DNA of 64,000 nt. It comes from Acetobacteraceae bacterium ESL0709 (GTDB lineage Bacteria > Pseudomonadota > Alphaproteobacteria > Acetobacterales > Acetobacteraceae). Positions 10,215 to 19,305 of the stretch are shown here, piece after piece (within the stretch, counting starts at the first letter, position 1; every line of letters starts with the position of its first letter). Where the stretch lies: positions 57,501-121,500 of the forward strand of contig JAQTIA010000002.1 in assembly GCA_029433415.1 (NCBI GenBank), given 5' to 3'. The position numbers and the translations under genes are program-made. The notes beneath the pieces are model-generated. The model saw nothing but the letters and a program-made list of their open reading frames with translations. It made no database searches and had not been told where the DNA came from.

Positions 10215-10879
10215 GAGGAAGGACGGTCTATATATCGAATAATTCTGCGAATAAGCTGGGCAGACTGAATTACATGAGTTATCGGGAGCAGATGTCCTCC
10301 TTCCCAGCAATGACTTTCCCAGAAAAGAGAAAAGCCAGGAGGGTATGCCAGTCCTGTCAGAGCGGGAGAGAGAGGGTCGCGATTCCCTGTGACGGTGATA
10401 AGAGGTTTGTTCCAGTGTGGGAGGACAGGGCGAACATCATGGCATTGCAGGAACTCTAATCCGGCTTTCAGACGGGACGTTTCATATATTTGAGGAAGAG
10501 CAGGATATTCTTCTCCGCAAAGAGATCGAAACTGACTGAGTGTTGTTTCAGGGCTTTGTTCCAGTCGTGTGCTCATCCTTTGCAAAACTCTTGCAGGAAT
10601 GCCCTGCGGAAAAGAGGGAGACTGAGCAAAACAGGCAAAGCCGTTCAAGGCAATCAAACCCTGGCATAACGGGTCATTTTGTTCCAGAATCGTCATGACT
10701 CCTGCTGAATGACCAATTGCCAGATAGGGATGGGACGGTGGTATAGTCGCCTGCCTATGACCGAAATAACCAGCTTCGTAAAAATCACATGAGAAAGCGG
10801 ACAGGTCATTACAGAGAGGTCGCCAGAAAGAAGAGTCATAACCCCAGCCATGCACAAAATAGAGGAGAGGGGCGGGCAT
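10211..10879 (-). CDS. Alpha/beta hydrolase, probable pimeloyl-ACP methyl ester esterase
   Basis: A 222-aa alpha/beta hydrolase. The oxyanion segment HGWG is at 10-13, the nucleophile elbow GHSAG gives S58, and probable triad members are D168 (GNRDPLSP) and H196 (GGHLLP). In the biotin pathway an esterase must remove the methyl group that BioC adds. This gene sits between bioF and bioC with one-base and four-base overlaps, so that role is very likely. It is shorter than E. coli BioH (256 aa) and I could not place it firmly in any of the known analog groups (BioH, BioG, BioK, BioJ, BioV). The start is fixed by TGATG overlap with bioF. Confidence 0.82.
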   Translation of the reverse strand: MPAPLLYFVHGWGYDSSFWRPLCNDLSAFSCDFYEAGYFGHRQATIPPSHPYLAIGHSAGVMTILEQNDPLCQGLIALNGFACFAQSPSFPQGIPARVLQRMSTRLEQSPETTLSQFRSLCGEEYPALPQIYETSRLKAGLEFLQCHDVRPVLPHWNKPLITVTGNRDPLSPALTGLAYPPGFSLFWESHCWEGGHLLPITHVIQSAQLIRRIIRYIDRPSS

Positions 10880-12060
10880 CAGGAGGGCGTTCTGAAGGTG
10901 GCAGCAAGAAGTGAAACCAGTCGTCTCAGCTCATCTATGGTGAGTTCGGCATTAAGGGCCAACCGCAATCGTGCTGTATGAAGAGGAACGGTTGGAGGGC
11001 GTATGGCTGTGCAAAAGAATCCCTCTTCCCGGAGATAGGCAGCAAGTGTCAGGGCGTTGGAGGCCTCTCCAACCATGACAGGGATAATCTGGGTGGTTGA
11101 AAGGCCCGTCTTTGCACCAATTCGTGCTAATTCGCGCCGGAGAAATTCAGCCTTGTGCTGTAGGGCCAGACGTGTGCTTTCGAGAGACGGCATTAATTCA
11201 AGGGCAGCATCAATTGCTCCCAGCACAGAGGGCGGCAAGGCTGTGCTATAGACAAAACCAGAGGCAAAATTTGCCAGAAAGTCGCAGAGTTCACGGGAGC
11301 CTGTTATAAAGGCGCCCATCCCTCCTAAAGCTTTGCTGGCTGTGCTTATGGTGATATCGGCAAGACCGCAGCCCAGTCCCTGACCGTCGGGACCGAGGAC
11401 GCCGGTGGCATGAGCTTCATCAATATAGAGCGCGGCCTCGAAGCGGTCAGCCAAGGTGCGCAGGGCTTTTATATCTGCGCGATCGCCATCCATGGAAAAC
11501 ACGCTTTCTGTAATAATGAATTTCAGCCCGGGTCGGGAAGCCTCTTGTGTCAGAAGCGCTTCCAGATGGTTGAGGTCATTGTGACGGAAACGATGTTGCC
11601 GGATTGCAGCGGCGGTACAACCCATATGCAGGCTGGCGTGATTGAGGCGATCAGCGAAAATCAGGGCATCATGTCCTGTACTTTGTCTGGAGAGTATATT
11701 CAGTGCCGGGATGAGAGAGGTATTGGCCTGCCAGCCCGTGGCGAATAGTAAAGCGGCTTCATTATGCTTGAAACGTGCTAGTTTTTCTTCAAGCTGTTGG
11801 TGTAGATCAAGTGTGCCATTAACAAGGCGGGAAGCGCAGCTCCCCGTCCCGTAACATTCGGCCCATTCGGCAGCCCTTTTCCGTAAAAAGGAATGGTGTG
11901 AAAGTCCGAGATAGTCATTGGAAGCAACATCAATCAGCCACTTGCCGTTATAAAAAATAGAGTTTCCCTGACGCCGGACAGGGTAAGGCTGCCGAAACAG
12001 ATGTTCAGCCCTGCGTTGTTGCAGAATCCCTTTCAGACTATGTTGCAGGGGAGATGTCAC
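10879..12060 (-). CDS. bioF: 8-amino-7-oxononanoate synthase
   Basis: A 393-aa PLP enzyme of the alpha-oxoamine synthase family. It condenses pimeloyl-ACP (or -CoA) with alanine to give 8-amino-7-oxononanoate. The PLP lysine is K243 in STASKALGG. The cofactor-contacting DEAH segment is at 214-217 and the N-terminal SNDYLGL segment starts at residue 47. The start codon overlaps the bioA stop as ATGA. Length matches the family. Confidence 0.95.
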   Translation of the reverse strand: MTSPLQHSLKGILQQRRAEHLFRQPYPVRRQGNSIFYNGKWLIDVASNDYLGLSHHSFLRKRAAEWAECYGTGSCASRLVNGTLDLHQQLEEKLARFKHNEAALLFATGWQANTSLIPALNILSRQSTGHDALIFADRLNHASLHMGCTAAAIRQHRFRHNDLNHLEALLTQEASRPGLKFIITESVFSMDGDRADIKALRTLADRFEAALYIDEAHATGVLGPDGQGLGCGLADITISTASKALGGMGAFITGSRELCDFLANFASGFVYSTALPPSVLGAIDAALELMPSLESTRLALQHKAEFLRRELARIGAKTGLSTTQIIPVMVGEASNALTLAAYLREEGFFCTAIRPPTVPLHTARLRLALNAELTIDELRRLVSLLAATFRTPS

Positions 12061-13337
12061 GAAAGCTGTTCTTTCAGGACGTTATAGACAGCCGAAGTCA
12101 GGATGCTGAGTTCATCAGCTGTGATCGTGAAGGCTGGTGTCAAATAGACGATATTCCGAAAGGGTCGTACCCATACATTTTGGGCGAGGAAGGCTTTATT
12201 GAGGGCAGCGCTGTCGCGTAGAGTTTCCAGCTCTACGACGCCTATGGCGCCTTTAACACGTACATCCTTGACACCGGGTAACAGGCGGCATGGAGACAGT
12301 TCACGTTTAAGCTGGGTCTCAATACGTCCAACCTGTTCCAGTCGTGGCTCTTGGTCGAAGAGATCAAGCGATGCGTTGGCTACGGCACAGGCCAGAGGAT
12401 TGGCCATAAAGGTGGGGCCATGCATCAGGGCATGTTGCGGATCTTCTGAAAGAAAGGCTTCGAAAATTTCTGTCCGTGCTACGGTGGCGGCCAGAGCCAT
12501 GGTGCCGCCCGTCAGGGCTTTGGATAAAGCGATAATATCCGGCACAATGTTTGCCTGTTCGCAGGCAAACATTGTGCCTGTGCGCCCAAAACCTGTAAAC
12601 ACTTCATCAAGGATGAGGAGAAGTCCATGTTCGTCGCAAAGCGTGCGCAATGTTCTGAGAACAGAGGGTTCGTGGAACACCATGCCCCCGGCTCCTTGAA
12701 CAAGGGGTTCAAGGATTATGGCAGCGATCTGGCTTCCTTTTTCTTCCAGCATTGCTCTTAAATGCGACAGTTCGTTATGTGTTCGGGGGAGGTCTGCGAG
12801 ATAATGCCGTGGCAGGCACTTCCCGAAAAGAGAGTGCATGCCTTCCTCTGGATCACAGATCGACATCATCATGAGTGTGTCGCCGTGATAGCCTCCCCTG
12901 AAAGAGAGAAGCTTGGAACGTCCAGAATGTCCTTTATTCAGGTGATATTGGAGCGCCATTTTGGAGGCGACTTCCATGGCAACAGAACCAGAATCTGTGA
13001 AGAAAACGTGGTTAAGGTCACCTGGCAGGAGGTTTGCCAGGCGGGCGGCAAGTTTGATAGCAGGTTCATGGATCATGCCACCGAACATAATATGAGGCAT
13101 GGTGTGGGCCTGCCTGATGAGCGCCGCTTGTAATGCAGGATGATTATAGCCGTGGCATGCTGTCCACCATGAGGCGATACCGTCAGTCAATGTTTGCCCA
13201 TTAGTGAGGGTGATAGTGCATCCCTGTGTGCTGGCGGCTTCTGCCGGATAAGGGGATGTCTGCATTTGGCAATAGGGAAGCCATAAATGCTGAAGGGACG
13301 ACGCTTTATCGAAAACGGGTATCGCGTTTGAAGACAT
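12057..13337 (-). CDS. bioA: Adenosylmethionine-8-amino-7-oxononanoate aminotransferase
   Basis: A 426-aa class III aminotransferase that converts 8-amino-7-oxononanoate to 7,8-diaminopelargonate with S-adenosylmethionine as amino donor. The PLP lysine is K273 in LSKALTGG and the cofactor aspartate is D244 in LDEVFTGFGRTG. Substrate-pocket residues WW (57-58) and Y150 in GGYHGD are present. It is the first gene of the biotin operon, so the operon promoter should lie in 13338-13521, where a weak BirA-like palindrome is seen. Confidence 0.95.
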   Translation of the reverse strand: MSSNAIPVFDKASSLQHLWLPYCQMQTSPYPAEAASTQGCTITLTNGQTLTDGIASWWTACHGYNHPALQAALIRQAHTMPHIMFGGMIHEPAIKLAARLANLLPGDLNHVFFTDSGSVAMEVASKMALQYHLNKGHSGRSKLLSFRGGYHGDTLMMMSICDPEEGMHSLFGKCLPRHYLADLPRTHNELSHLRAMLEEKGSQIAAIILEPLVQGAGGMVFHEPSVLRTLRTLCDEHGLLLILDEVFTGFGRTGTMFACEQANIVPDIIALSKALTGGTMALAATVARTEIFEAFLSEDPQHALMHGPTFMANPLACAVANASLDLFDQEPRLEQVGRIETQLKRELSPCRLLPGVKDVRVKGAIGVVELETLRDSAALNKAFLAQNVWVRPFRNIVYLTPAFTITADELSILTSAVYNVLKEQLS

Positions 13338-13383
13338 AAGACCAATTATGCCTATTCAAAGGGCTACCGCAAGCGGTTTAAGG

Positions 13384-13417
13384 AGGTAAACTTTCCAATT
13401 TATGACAAAATCTACAA
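13384..13417. promoter_or_regulatory. Weak BirA-operator-like palindrome upstream of bioA
   Basis: AGGTAAACT and AATCTACAA are separated by 16 bases. The BirA operator consensus is TTGTAAACC, a spacer of about 16, then GGTTTACAA. Each half here matches at six of nine positions, and the spacer is right. It lies about 50 bases before the bioA ATG, where a repressor would act. No birA or bioR gene is visible here, so the assignment rests on this match alone. Confidence 0.3.
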
Positions 13418-13521
13418 TTGCCTTTTAAAGCACTTGTTTGTTAGTAATCCTTACCCAAAATACGGGTGAAAAGTACTTTATATTCATTAAGCTGATATTG
13501 CGGTGTTTCAGGAGTTTAAAA

Positions 13522-14043
13522 ATGTTAAGAAAAACGGGGTTGGCAACGGTAGGTCTGGTTTCTCTACTCGCCTTGGCAGCATGTCAGACACCGGGTGTGG
13601 AATCGCGTCCTGATGTTTATGATCAATCGCAGGTTAACAAGATCCAGCGTACACGTATTGTGAGTATCATTGCCGTGTCTCCGGCACGTATTAATGTAGA
13701 TAATACAGCCAATCAAAATACAGCTCGTGTTGCTGGAGGGATATTGGGGGCGGCCCTGGGGAGCGGCCTTGCGACGGGAGTCGGTCATACTGGTTGGGGC
13801 GGCGGTCTGGCTGCTGGTGCTGGTGGTGCCGCAGGCGGTGCCCTTCTGGGGGGGGCTGTTGAAGGCAAAACGACGCTTGTGAGCGGCGTTTCGGTGACTT
13901 ACCAGGATCGTGCTGGTGGAGAAGTGTTTACGAGTACACAGGTTGGTCAGCCATGCGAATATGTTCCAGGTACAGCGCAGCTTGTCACAACAGCTAATAA
14001 TGAGACGCGTGTCCAGCCTAATGCGGTTTGTCCCAAAAAATAA
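13522..14043 (+). CDS. SlyB-like glycine-zipper outer membrane lipoprotein
   Basis: A 173-aa lipoprotein precursor. The signal peptide ends in the lipobox LAAC with C21 as the lipidated residue. Residues about 73-117 form a glycine-rich double glycine zipper (GGILGAALGSGLATG and similar), as in SlyB/PcP lipoproteins of the outer membrane. Two cysteines lie in the C-terminal part. The longer frame begins at 13438, but CAGGAG followed by ATG at 13522 and the signal peptide fix this start. It probably supports envelope integrity. It is transcribed away from the biotin operon and leads into a block of exported proteins. Confidence 0.85.
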   Translation: MLRKTGLATVGLVSLLALAACQTPGVESRPDVYDQSQVNKIQRTRIVSIIAVSPARINVDNTANQNTARVAGGILGAALGSGLATGVGHTGWGGGLAAGAGGAAGGALLGGAVEGKTTLVSGVSVTYQDRAGGEVFTSTQVGQPCEYVPGTAQLVTTANNETRVQPNAVCPKK

Positions 14044-14072
14044 GATGTGAGGCTTGGCAAGGGGAGGGTGCA

Positions 14073-14642
14073 ATGCAGAAGAAAGCGTTTGTTGCAGCGG
14101 TTATAAGCGTAGGTTTTTGCGGCGTTCCGCTCTGGAGCGGCCTCTCTCCCTTTGCCTCTGCGCAAACTGATCCTGGACAGCTGGAAGCTGTAGGCCATGT
14201 GCAGGATACACAGGATGCCCAGCGTGTAGCTGCCCAGAGGGCGCAGCAACAGGCACAGGCAGCGGTACAGGCTCGGCTGCAAGAAGAAGAACAGGCCGAG
14301 GAGCGTGCAGAGAGAGCACGTGAGCTGGCGAGAGAGAGACGGGCTAATGCTTTGGCGGAAGAGAGGCGCCGTCAGGAGAAGGATGACCGCGATTACTTGC
14401 ATGCCAGACGTGAAATTGAGATCGAAAGAGCGAGAGCTGAATTACAGCTTGATCTTACCAGGGCGAAGCATTCCGAGGACTATGTCAAGGCCGATCTTGT
14501 CAAAAAACAGGCGGAAACTGATAGTGTGGCGGCTAGTAATGATGCAACGCGCACTGTTGCGACCGGGACACAGCATTTACTGGAAGATTCTGGCAAGGCT
14601 GAAAAAATGAAGCAGCGTCACTGGTGGGAATCCAAGGATTAA
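14073..14642 (+). CDS. Secreted charged coiled-coil protein, unknown function
   Basis: A 189-aa protein of unknown function. It has a signal peptide with a likely cleavage after ASA (residue 30), followed by a long Glu/Arg/Ala/Gln-rich stretch (about 45-130) that should be an alpha-helical coiled coil in the periplasm. The ATG at 14073 has the strong site AAGGGGAGGG just upstream and lies 29 bases after the lipoprotein gene, so the two are probably co-transcribed. I recognise no catalytic motif. Confidence 0.7.
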   Translation: MQKKAFVAAVISVGFCGVPLWSGLSPFASAQTDPGQLEAVGHVQDTQDAQRVAAQRAQQQAQAAVQARLQEEEQAEERAERARELARERRANALAEERRRQEKDDRDYLHARREIEIERARAELQLDLTRAKHSEDYVKADLVKKQAETDSVAASNDATRTVATGTQHLLEDSGKAEKMKQRHWWESKD

Positions 14643-14874
14643 AGCGGTTAAGGGACCAGTCTGTAACAAGGCAGCTTTCTAAACGTTTCGATAATAAAGG
14701 TCGTTCTGTGGCCAGAAATATGCTATGATACCGGCCAGAGATATGAGTTTTTGTTTCTGATTTTTGTAGAAGTGTCCGACAGGAAGTTTTACATAATTTT
14801 GCCAGAAATGGATCTCATTTTGTCAGGCAGTGGCTTGAATAGTCGTGTCGTGTTCTGAAGTGTAGTGAGGCTTT

Positions 14875-17800
14875 GTGCGTTTCTTGGGCATTTATCGATT
14901 TTCTGACAGAAAACTGGAAAGCTCTTTCTGTGCGGGAAGTGGACCCGGTGCGATCCGTATTGTTACGGTATTGGGGGCTTTGCTATGTGGGGTCAGCCTT
15001 CTGGCAGTGACAGATGCTGCGAGGGCTGATTCTTATGACTCGTCTGGTGCTGACCAATATAATTTAGGTAGTGGCGATAGCAGTGCTGGAACGCCGGTGA
15101 ACTATGCTGATGACGGCGGAAGTAGCGTCAGCGGTACAGCCACAGATGGGAGCGGCAATCAGGTCGTTACGTACTCGCCTACAGATTCTGGTGATGGAAC
15201 TGATAGTTCGGGAGTTGATACCAGCCAGACATCAGGGAAACAGTCTTCCAATGTGACCGCCTCAGCGGGAGATAGTTCTGGAACTAGTACAAGTGCAGCT
15301 TCTGTTAGTGCGGCTGATAGTTCTTCGGATACCGGCAATACCGTTGGTCAACAGGGTACGACTGCGGATGTGGTCGATAGCAGGGCTACGGCTACGGTAC
15401 CGGTTGTTGATCCCATTTTGAACTATGATCTTGCTGCAGGAACGGAAGTAACAGAAACAACGGATCTCAGCTCTCAGGCGTACTTTGTAAAAAAAGGGGA
15501 AGGCAAGCTTACTGTCTATAGTAATATTGATCTGATCACAAAAGGTCCTGTCGATGTTCCTTTCCCCAAGGATCCCAATGAGGCGCCGCCTTATGGATCG
15601 GCTTCTATTGAAGGAGGGACGCTTGTGGTGGATGGAAGCCATAAACAGGCCACTTCATCCAGTAGTACAGGGAATAGTATTGCAGTTAACAGTTATGTCG
15701 TTGTTGGACGCAGTATGGGCTCGAATGCGACTGTTAATATCATAAACGGTGCAGGGGTGCTTGCGGGTTCACCTCAGCAGGCTACCAGTCAGGTACCCAG
15801 TAGTGTGACGATCGCTTTGGGTGCAGGGAGCTCCGGAAATGTGAATATCAGTGGAAAAGGCTCCACTTTGGCGACATATGGCCAAAATGGTATTATTACT
15901 ATCGGCAATGGTGATCCAGGTTACGGACAGGGTGCTGCTCATGGGACACTCACCGTGACCGATGGTGCTAACGTTGCATCAGACCGTATAGTCCTCGGGA
16001 ATTATGAAGGTGCCAGCGGCGTGTTGAATGTAGGCTGTCCGACTTGTGTGACGGCGGCATCAACGCAGCAAGCCTGGGTGAACGCAGGTGGTGATACGGG
16101 AGTGGACCCAAGCAAGCCTAAATTTACGCAATATTCGGGTTTATATGTTAACGGTGCAGGCAACGGTACGGTTAATATTTATCAGAATGGCGTAATTTCA
16201 GTGCAGGGGCCTTTACGTTTTGGTTCTGACACTCAGTCGGCTAACGATAATAAAGGGCATGGCGAAGTTAATATCAATAATGGTGGTACCCTCCTCGTTG
16301 GCGATAGTACGCGTAGTGACAATCAGGCGACGGTTCCCGGTATCATCAGTTATGAGAAAGATTATGCGTTTAACATCAATAATGGCGGGACATTAAAAAT
16401 ATTCAATAAAGGTGGTAGCTTATCCACGTCGATTGATATGAATCTGGCGGGAATAGCGACTGTTGATACAAACGGTGGGACTGCTTCTTTTTCGGGAAAT
16501 GTGAAGGGGAGCGGTGCGTTATATAAGGCCGGCGGCGGCATGCTCACCTTGACGTCCTCTAATGATTATACAGGTTATACGATTGTTAATCAGGGCGATT
16601 TACGTCTTGCAGGTAATGGTCTCATAAGTCATAGCGGTGGGATCCTTTTAGGGTCGACGTCCGTTACGCAGACCGACAGTTCTGGTAACTCGACGACGTC
16701 TGTCGATAAGGGCAGGTTAATCATTTACAAGTCGGGAGTGACTGTTCTTGACCAGAATATCGTCCATTATGGCTTTGCCGCTAATGATAGTGACGGCGGG
16801 ATTTTGCAGCAGGGGCCCGGTGTAACAATTCTGACAGGCCAGAACAGTTATCATGGTGTGACGGAAGTTGCGGGTGGGACACTTCGTATTGATGGTAATC
16901 AGGGTGGTATAGCAGATAATAATTATAAAGATGCTGCTACAGGCAAGACGACGGTCGAGAATGGGGCGACCCTGGCGGGGCGAGGGACCATAGGGGGCGA
17001 TGTTGCTCTTGTGGCGGGTAGTACTTTGGCGCCTTCAGCGGCAGATCCACTTGGCGGCAGTAGTACGGGGACTAGTAGCGTTCTGAATATCAAGGGTGAT
17101 CTGACGACGGACAGAACATCGAGTCTTGTTTTGGTGACGAATAGCGGCGAGAGACAGCTTGCTGTTGTTGGAGATTCGATAGAGGATAAACCCGGCCGGA
17201 ATTACCTTAACAGTGATAGTGTTACTGTTAAGGGGCAGGCCACTCTGAATGAAGGCACGGTCGTTGAGGTTAAGAAAGGTGATCAGATCAGATATGACCG
17301 GGAATACCGTCTTTTAACCGCGGAGCAGGGGATCAAAACGCTTGGCGGTGTAGAGACACTCAAATCGAAATTGCCCAGTTATTACTTTCTGACACCGTCT
17401 CTTCGTCTCGTAGGAAGGGATTATCAGACTGCAAGCTGGCCAATAGGTCTTGATTTCAGACTCGATCGTAACGACAAAAAATTCGAAAGCGTATCCTGGA
17501 CGCATAACCAGCATGAAGTTGGGCGTGTGCTGGATCACCTGACGTCAGATTCTGATATTGCACAGGCGGTTGCACAGGTTACTACGGCCGATGAGGCGAG
17601 AGCCGCTCAGAAATCTCTCGCGGGTGAACTGCATGCGTCTTTGCGGACGGCTCTTATCCAAGATAGTTATTATCTTCGTGAAGCTGTCGTGAATCGTGTT
17701 GCGCAGGCGATGTGTGATGATAATACAGCCGGTTCCAATATTCATACGGCTGATTTGAGGACGCACAGACGCGATGATGGGCGCTGCATCAAAGGGCGTC

Positions 17801-18630
17801 CTGTCCTGTGGGGGCAGGTTTATGGCGGATACGGTCATATTTCCGGGAACAGTAATGCTTCTGCCATGCATCATTCGACGGCAGGCTTTATCATGGGTGC
17901 GGATGCATCACTCAAGGGTAACGACGATTGGCGCGTAGGTGCAGTAGTCAGTTATGGCCGGAGCATGTTTAATCTTATAGGTGAGAATTCATCAGGTAAT
18001 AGTAATAATGTTTCTGTAGGTGCCTATAGTGGTGGGAAAATTGGCGATTTCCGTCTGACAACAGGTGCTGATTATAGCTGGAACATGATTACGACGAATC
18101 GTCGTTTTACGATTGCTGGCTATGGGGACAGTCTTCACGCTCATTATAATGGCGGGACAGCACAGGTCTACGCAGATCTTGCCTATCCTATGCATGTTGG
18201 GCGTGTGACGCAGCTTGAACCTTTCCTGAATACCTCTTATGTCAATTTGCATACGAACAGATTCCGCGAAACCGGGAATTATGGCATGTTGAAGGGCCGG
18301 GCGAAGGATGACAGCGTATTTTATACAACGCTGGGTGTGAGAGCCTCTACTAAAGTGATGGTTGAGAATGTGATTATTGCCCCTCATGTTATGGTGGCTT
18401 ATCGCCATGCGGTTGGGAATCTGCGCGGGAAAATGAGGAGCGAATTTACCGACGGTGGCGGTGATATGGACATTCACGGGTTGGCTCTTTCCGAAGACGA
18501 GATTGTCATGGATCTTGGTATGAGAGTGAACGTAACCAAGGATATCAATGTTGATGTGTCCTATATTGGACAATATGGTGGACGGACGACAGCCAGTGGT
18601 GCAAAAGCGGATTTGAAGGCTCGTTTCTGA
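14875..18630 (+). CDS. Type Va autotransporter, large surface protein
   Basis: A 1251-aa autotransporter starting with GTG. A long n-region precedes a hydrophobic signal segment (about 27-46), with cleavage likely near ARA-DS. Residues about 50-185 are a Ser/Asp/Gly/Thr-rich low-complexity stretch. The passenger from about 190 to 900 contains repeated beta-helix-like patterns (VNINNGGTL, autotransporter-associated strand GGGMLTLTSSNDYTG). The C-terminal beta-barrel runs from about 972 to the terminal Phe and should insert in the outer membrane. A CPTC pair (C388, C391) and a linker pair (C947, C971) are unusual for autotransporters. The likely role is adhesion or biofilm formation. The target is unknown. 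Confidence 0.88.
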   Translation: MRFLGIYRFSDRKLESSFCAGSGPGAIRIVTVLGALLCGVSLLAVTDAARADSYDSSGADQYNLGSGDSSAGTPVNYADDGGSSVSGTATDGSGNQVVTYSPTDSGDGTDSSGVDTSQTSGKQSSNVTASAGDSSGTSTSAASVSAADSSSDTGNTVGQQGTTADVVDSRATATVPVVDPILNYDLAAGTEVTETTDLSSQAYFVKKGEGKLTVYSNIDLITKGPVDVPFPKDPNEAPPYGSASIEGGTLVVDGSHKQATSSSSTGNSIAVNSYVVVGRSMGSNATVNIINGAGVLAGSPQQATSQVPSSVTIALGAGSSGNVNISGKGSTLATYGQNGIITIGNGDPGYGQGAAHGTLTVTDGANVASDRIVLGNYEGASGVLNVGCPTCVTAASTQQAWVNAGGDTGVDPSKPKFTQYSGLYVNGAGNGTVNIYQNGVISVQGPLRFGSDTQSANDNKGHGEVNINNGGTLLVGDSTRSDNQATVPGIISYEKDYAFNINNGGTLKIFNKGGSLSTSIDMNLAGIATVDTNGGTASFSGNVKGSGALYKAGGGMLTLTSSNDYTGYTIVNQGDLRLAGNGLISHSGGILLGSTSVTQTDSSGNSTTSVDKGRLIIYKSGVTVLDQNIVHYGFAANDSDGGILQQGPGVTILTGQNSYHGVTEVAGGTLRIDGNQGGIADNNYKDAATGKTTVENGATLAGRGTIGGDVALVAGSTLAPSAADPLGGSSTGTSSVLNIKGDLTTDRTSSLVLVTNSGERQLAVVGDSIEDKPGRNYLNSDSVTVKGQATLNEGTVVEVKKGDQIRYDREYRLLTAEQGIKTLGGVETLKSKLPSYYFLTPSLRLVGRDYQTASWPIGLDFRLDRNDKKFESVSWTHNQHEVGRVLDHLTSDSDIAQAVAQVTTADEARAAQKSLAGELHASLRTALIQDSYYLREAVVNRVAQAMCDDNTAGSNIHTADLRTHRRDDGRCIKGRPVLWGQVYGGYGHISGNSNASAMHHSTAGFIMGADASLKGNDDWRVGAVVSYGRSMFNLIGENSSGNSNNVSVGAYSGGKIGDFRLTTGADYSWNMITTNRRFTIAGYGDSLHAHYNGGTAQVYADLAYPMHVGRVTQLEPFLNTSYVNLHTNRFRETGNYGMLKGRAKDDSVFYTTLGVRASTKVMVENVIIAPHVMVAYRHAVGNLRGKMRSEFTDGGGDMDIHGLALSEDEIVMDLGMRVNVTKDINVDVSYIGQYGGRTTASGAKADLKARF

Positions 18631-18664
18631 CCTGTCATAGGGCTCGTGATTATAAGGGGAAGTG

Positions 18665-19225
18665 ATGGTTTCGGGTTGGAATTGTGGCGGCTTCTGGCGT
18701 TTGGTTGTTGATCGTGTCAGATGGAGCCTGATAGGATTTGCTTCCCTGTTTATTATAGTTCCGGCTGTAGCGGGTACTTTGCCCAATGGGGCGTCTGCCA
18801 TAAATGAAGTCTATCATGAATGGCATCTTGACTGTCGTAACAGTGAAGATGGAGTGAAATGTAAAATTTCACAGAGACTTCTTGAGGGAAAATCGCAGCA
18901 GGTCTTTTTCCGTATTGAATTTACACCAATGGCTAGTGGCGAGCCCCATGGCTTGATGATAACGCCTTTTGGGTTGAGTTTGGTAGAAGGCGTGACCGTG
19001 GAAACCAGTGGCGAGACAGTTGGAGATGTCTACGCATTCAGCACTTGCCTCCCGACAGGATGTGAGGCGCCTTTTGATCTTGATGAGTTACAATTCAAAA
19101 ATTTCCTGAAGACTGAGAATGTTAAATTTGCTTTTACGACCTTGAAGGGCAAAGTAGTTAATTTTCAGCTGAGTACAGCAGGACTGTCAGATGCTTTGAC
19201 TCGCGCGTCATTTCTGATGAAATAA
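18665..19225 (+). CDS. Invasion-associated locus B (IalB) family protein
   Basis: A 186-aa exported protein. A hydrophobic segment (about 19-38) acts as signal or anchor. The mature part shows the IalB pattern: YHEWHLDC, CKISQRL, FGLSL and CLPTGCEAPFDLD, with four cysteines at C57, C66, C128 and C133 that could form two disulfides. IalB was named in Bartonella, but the family is widespread in non-pathogenic alphaproteobacteria and its molecular role is not settled. AAGGGGA precedes the ATG at 18665. A GTG one codon earlier is the alternative start. It follows the autotransporter by about 35 bases and may be co-transcribed. Confidence 0.8.
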   Translation: MVSGWNCGGFWRLVVDRVRWSLIGFASLFIIVPAVAGTLPNGASAINEVYHEWHLDCRNSEDGVKCKISQRLLEGKSQQVFFRIEFTPMASGEPHGLMITPFGLSLVEGVTVETSGETVGDVYAFSTCLPTGCEAPFDLDELQFKNFLKTENVKFAFTTLKGKVVNFQLSTAGLSDALTRASFLMK

Positions 19226-19305
19226 GCATGATACATAAAGAGTTATGTTTTGATATCAGAGGACATTATACATAACGCCGCGAAGGTATTAAGGACGCTG
19301 CTTTC

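Noticed and set aside
13402-13428. Eight-codon frame after AGGAGG on the plus strand
   Set aside because: Spacing from the ribosome binding site is too long and the peptide too short to claim. It overlaps the candidate operator.
15040-15420. RTX nonapeptide repeats in the autotransporter as cargo for the type I exporter
   Set aside because: The Gly/Asp-rich stretch lacks the GGxGxDxUx pattern, and the protein ends in its own beta-barrel, so it does not need a type I exporter.
17992-18801. 269-codon minus-strand frame opposite the autotransporter barrel
   Set aside because: Antisense to a clear beta-barrel coding region. The translation is rich in His, Ile and Arg without any motif, typical of a shadow frame.
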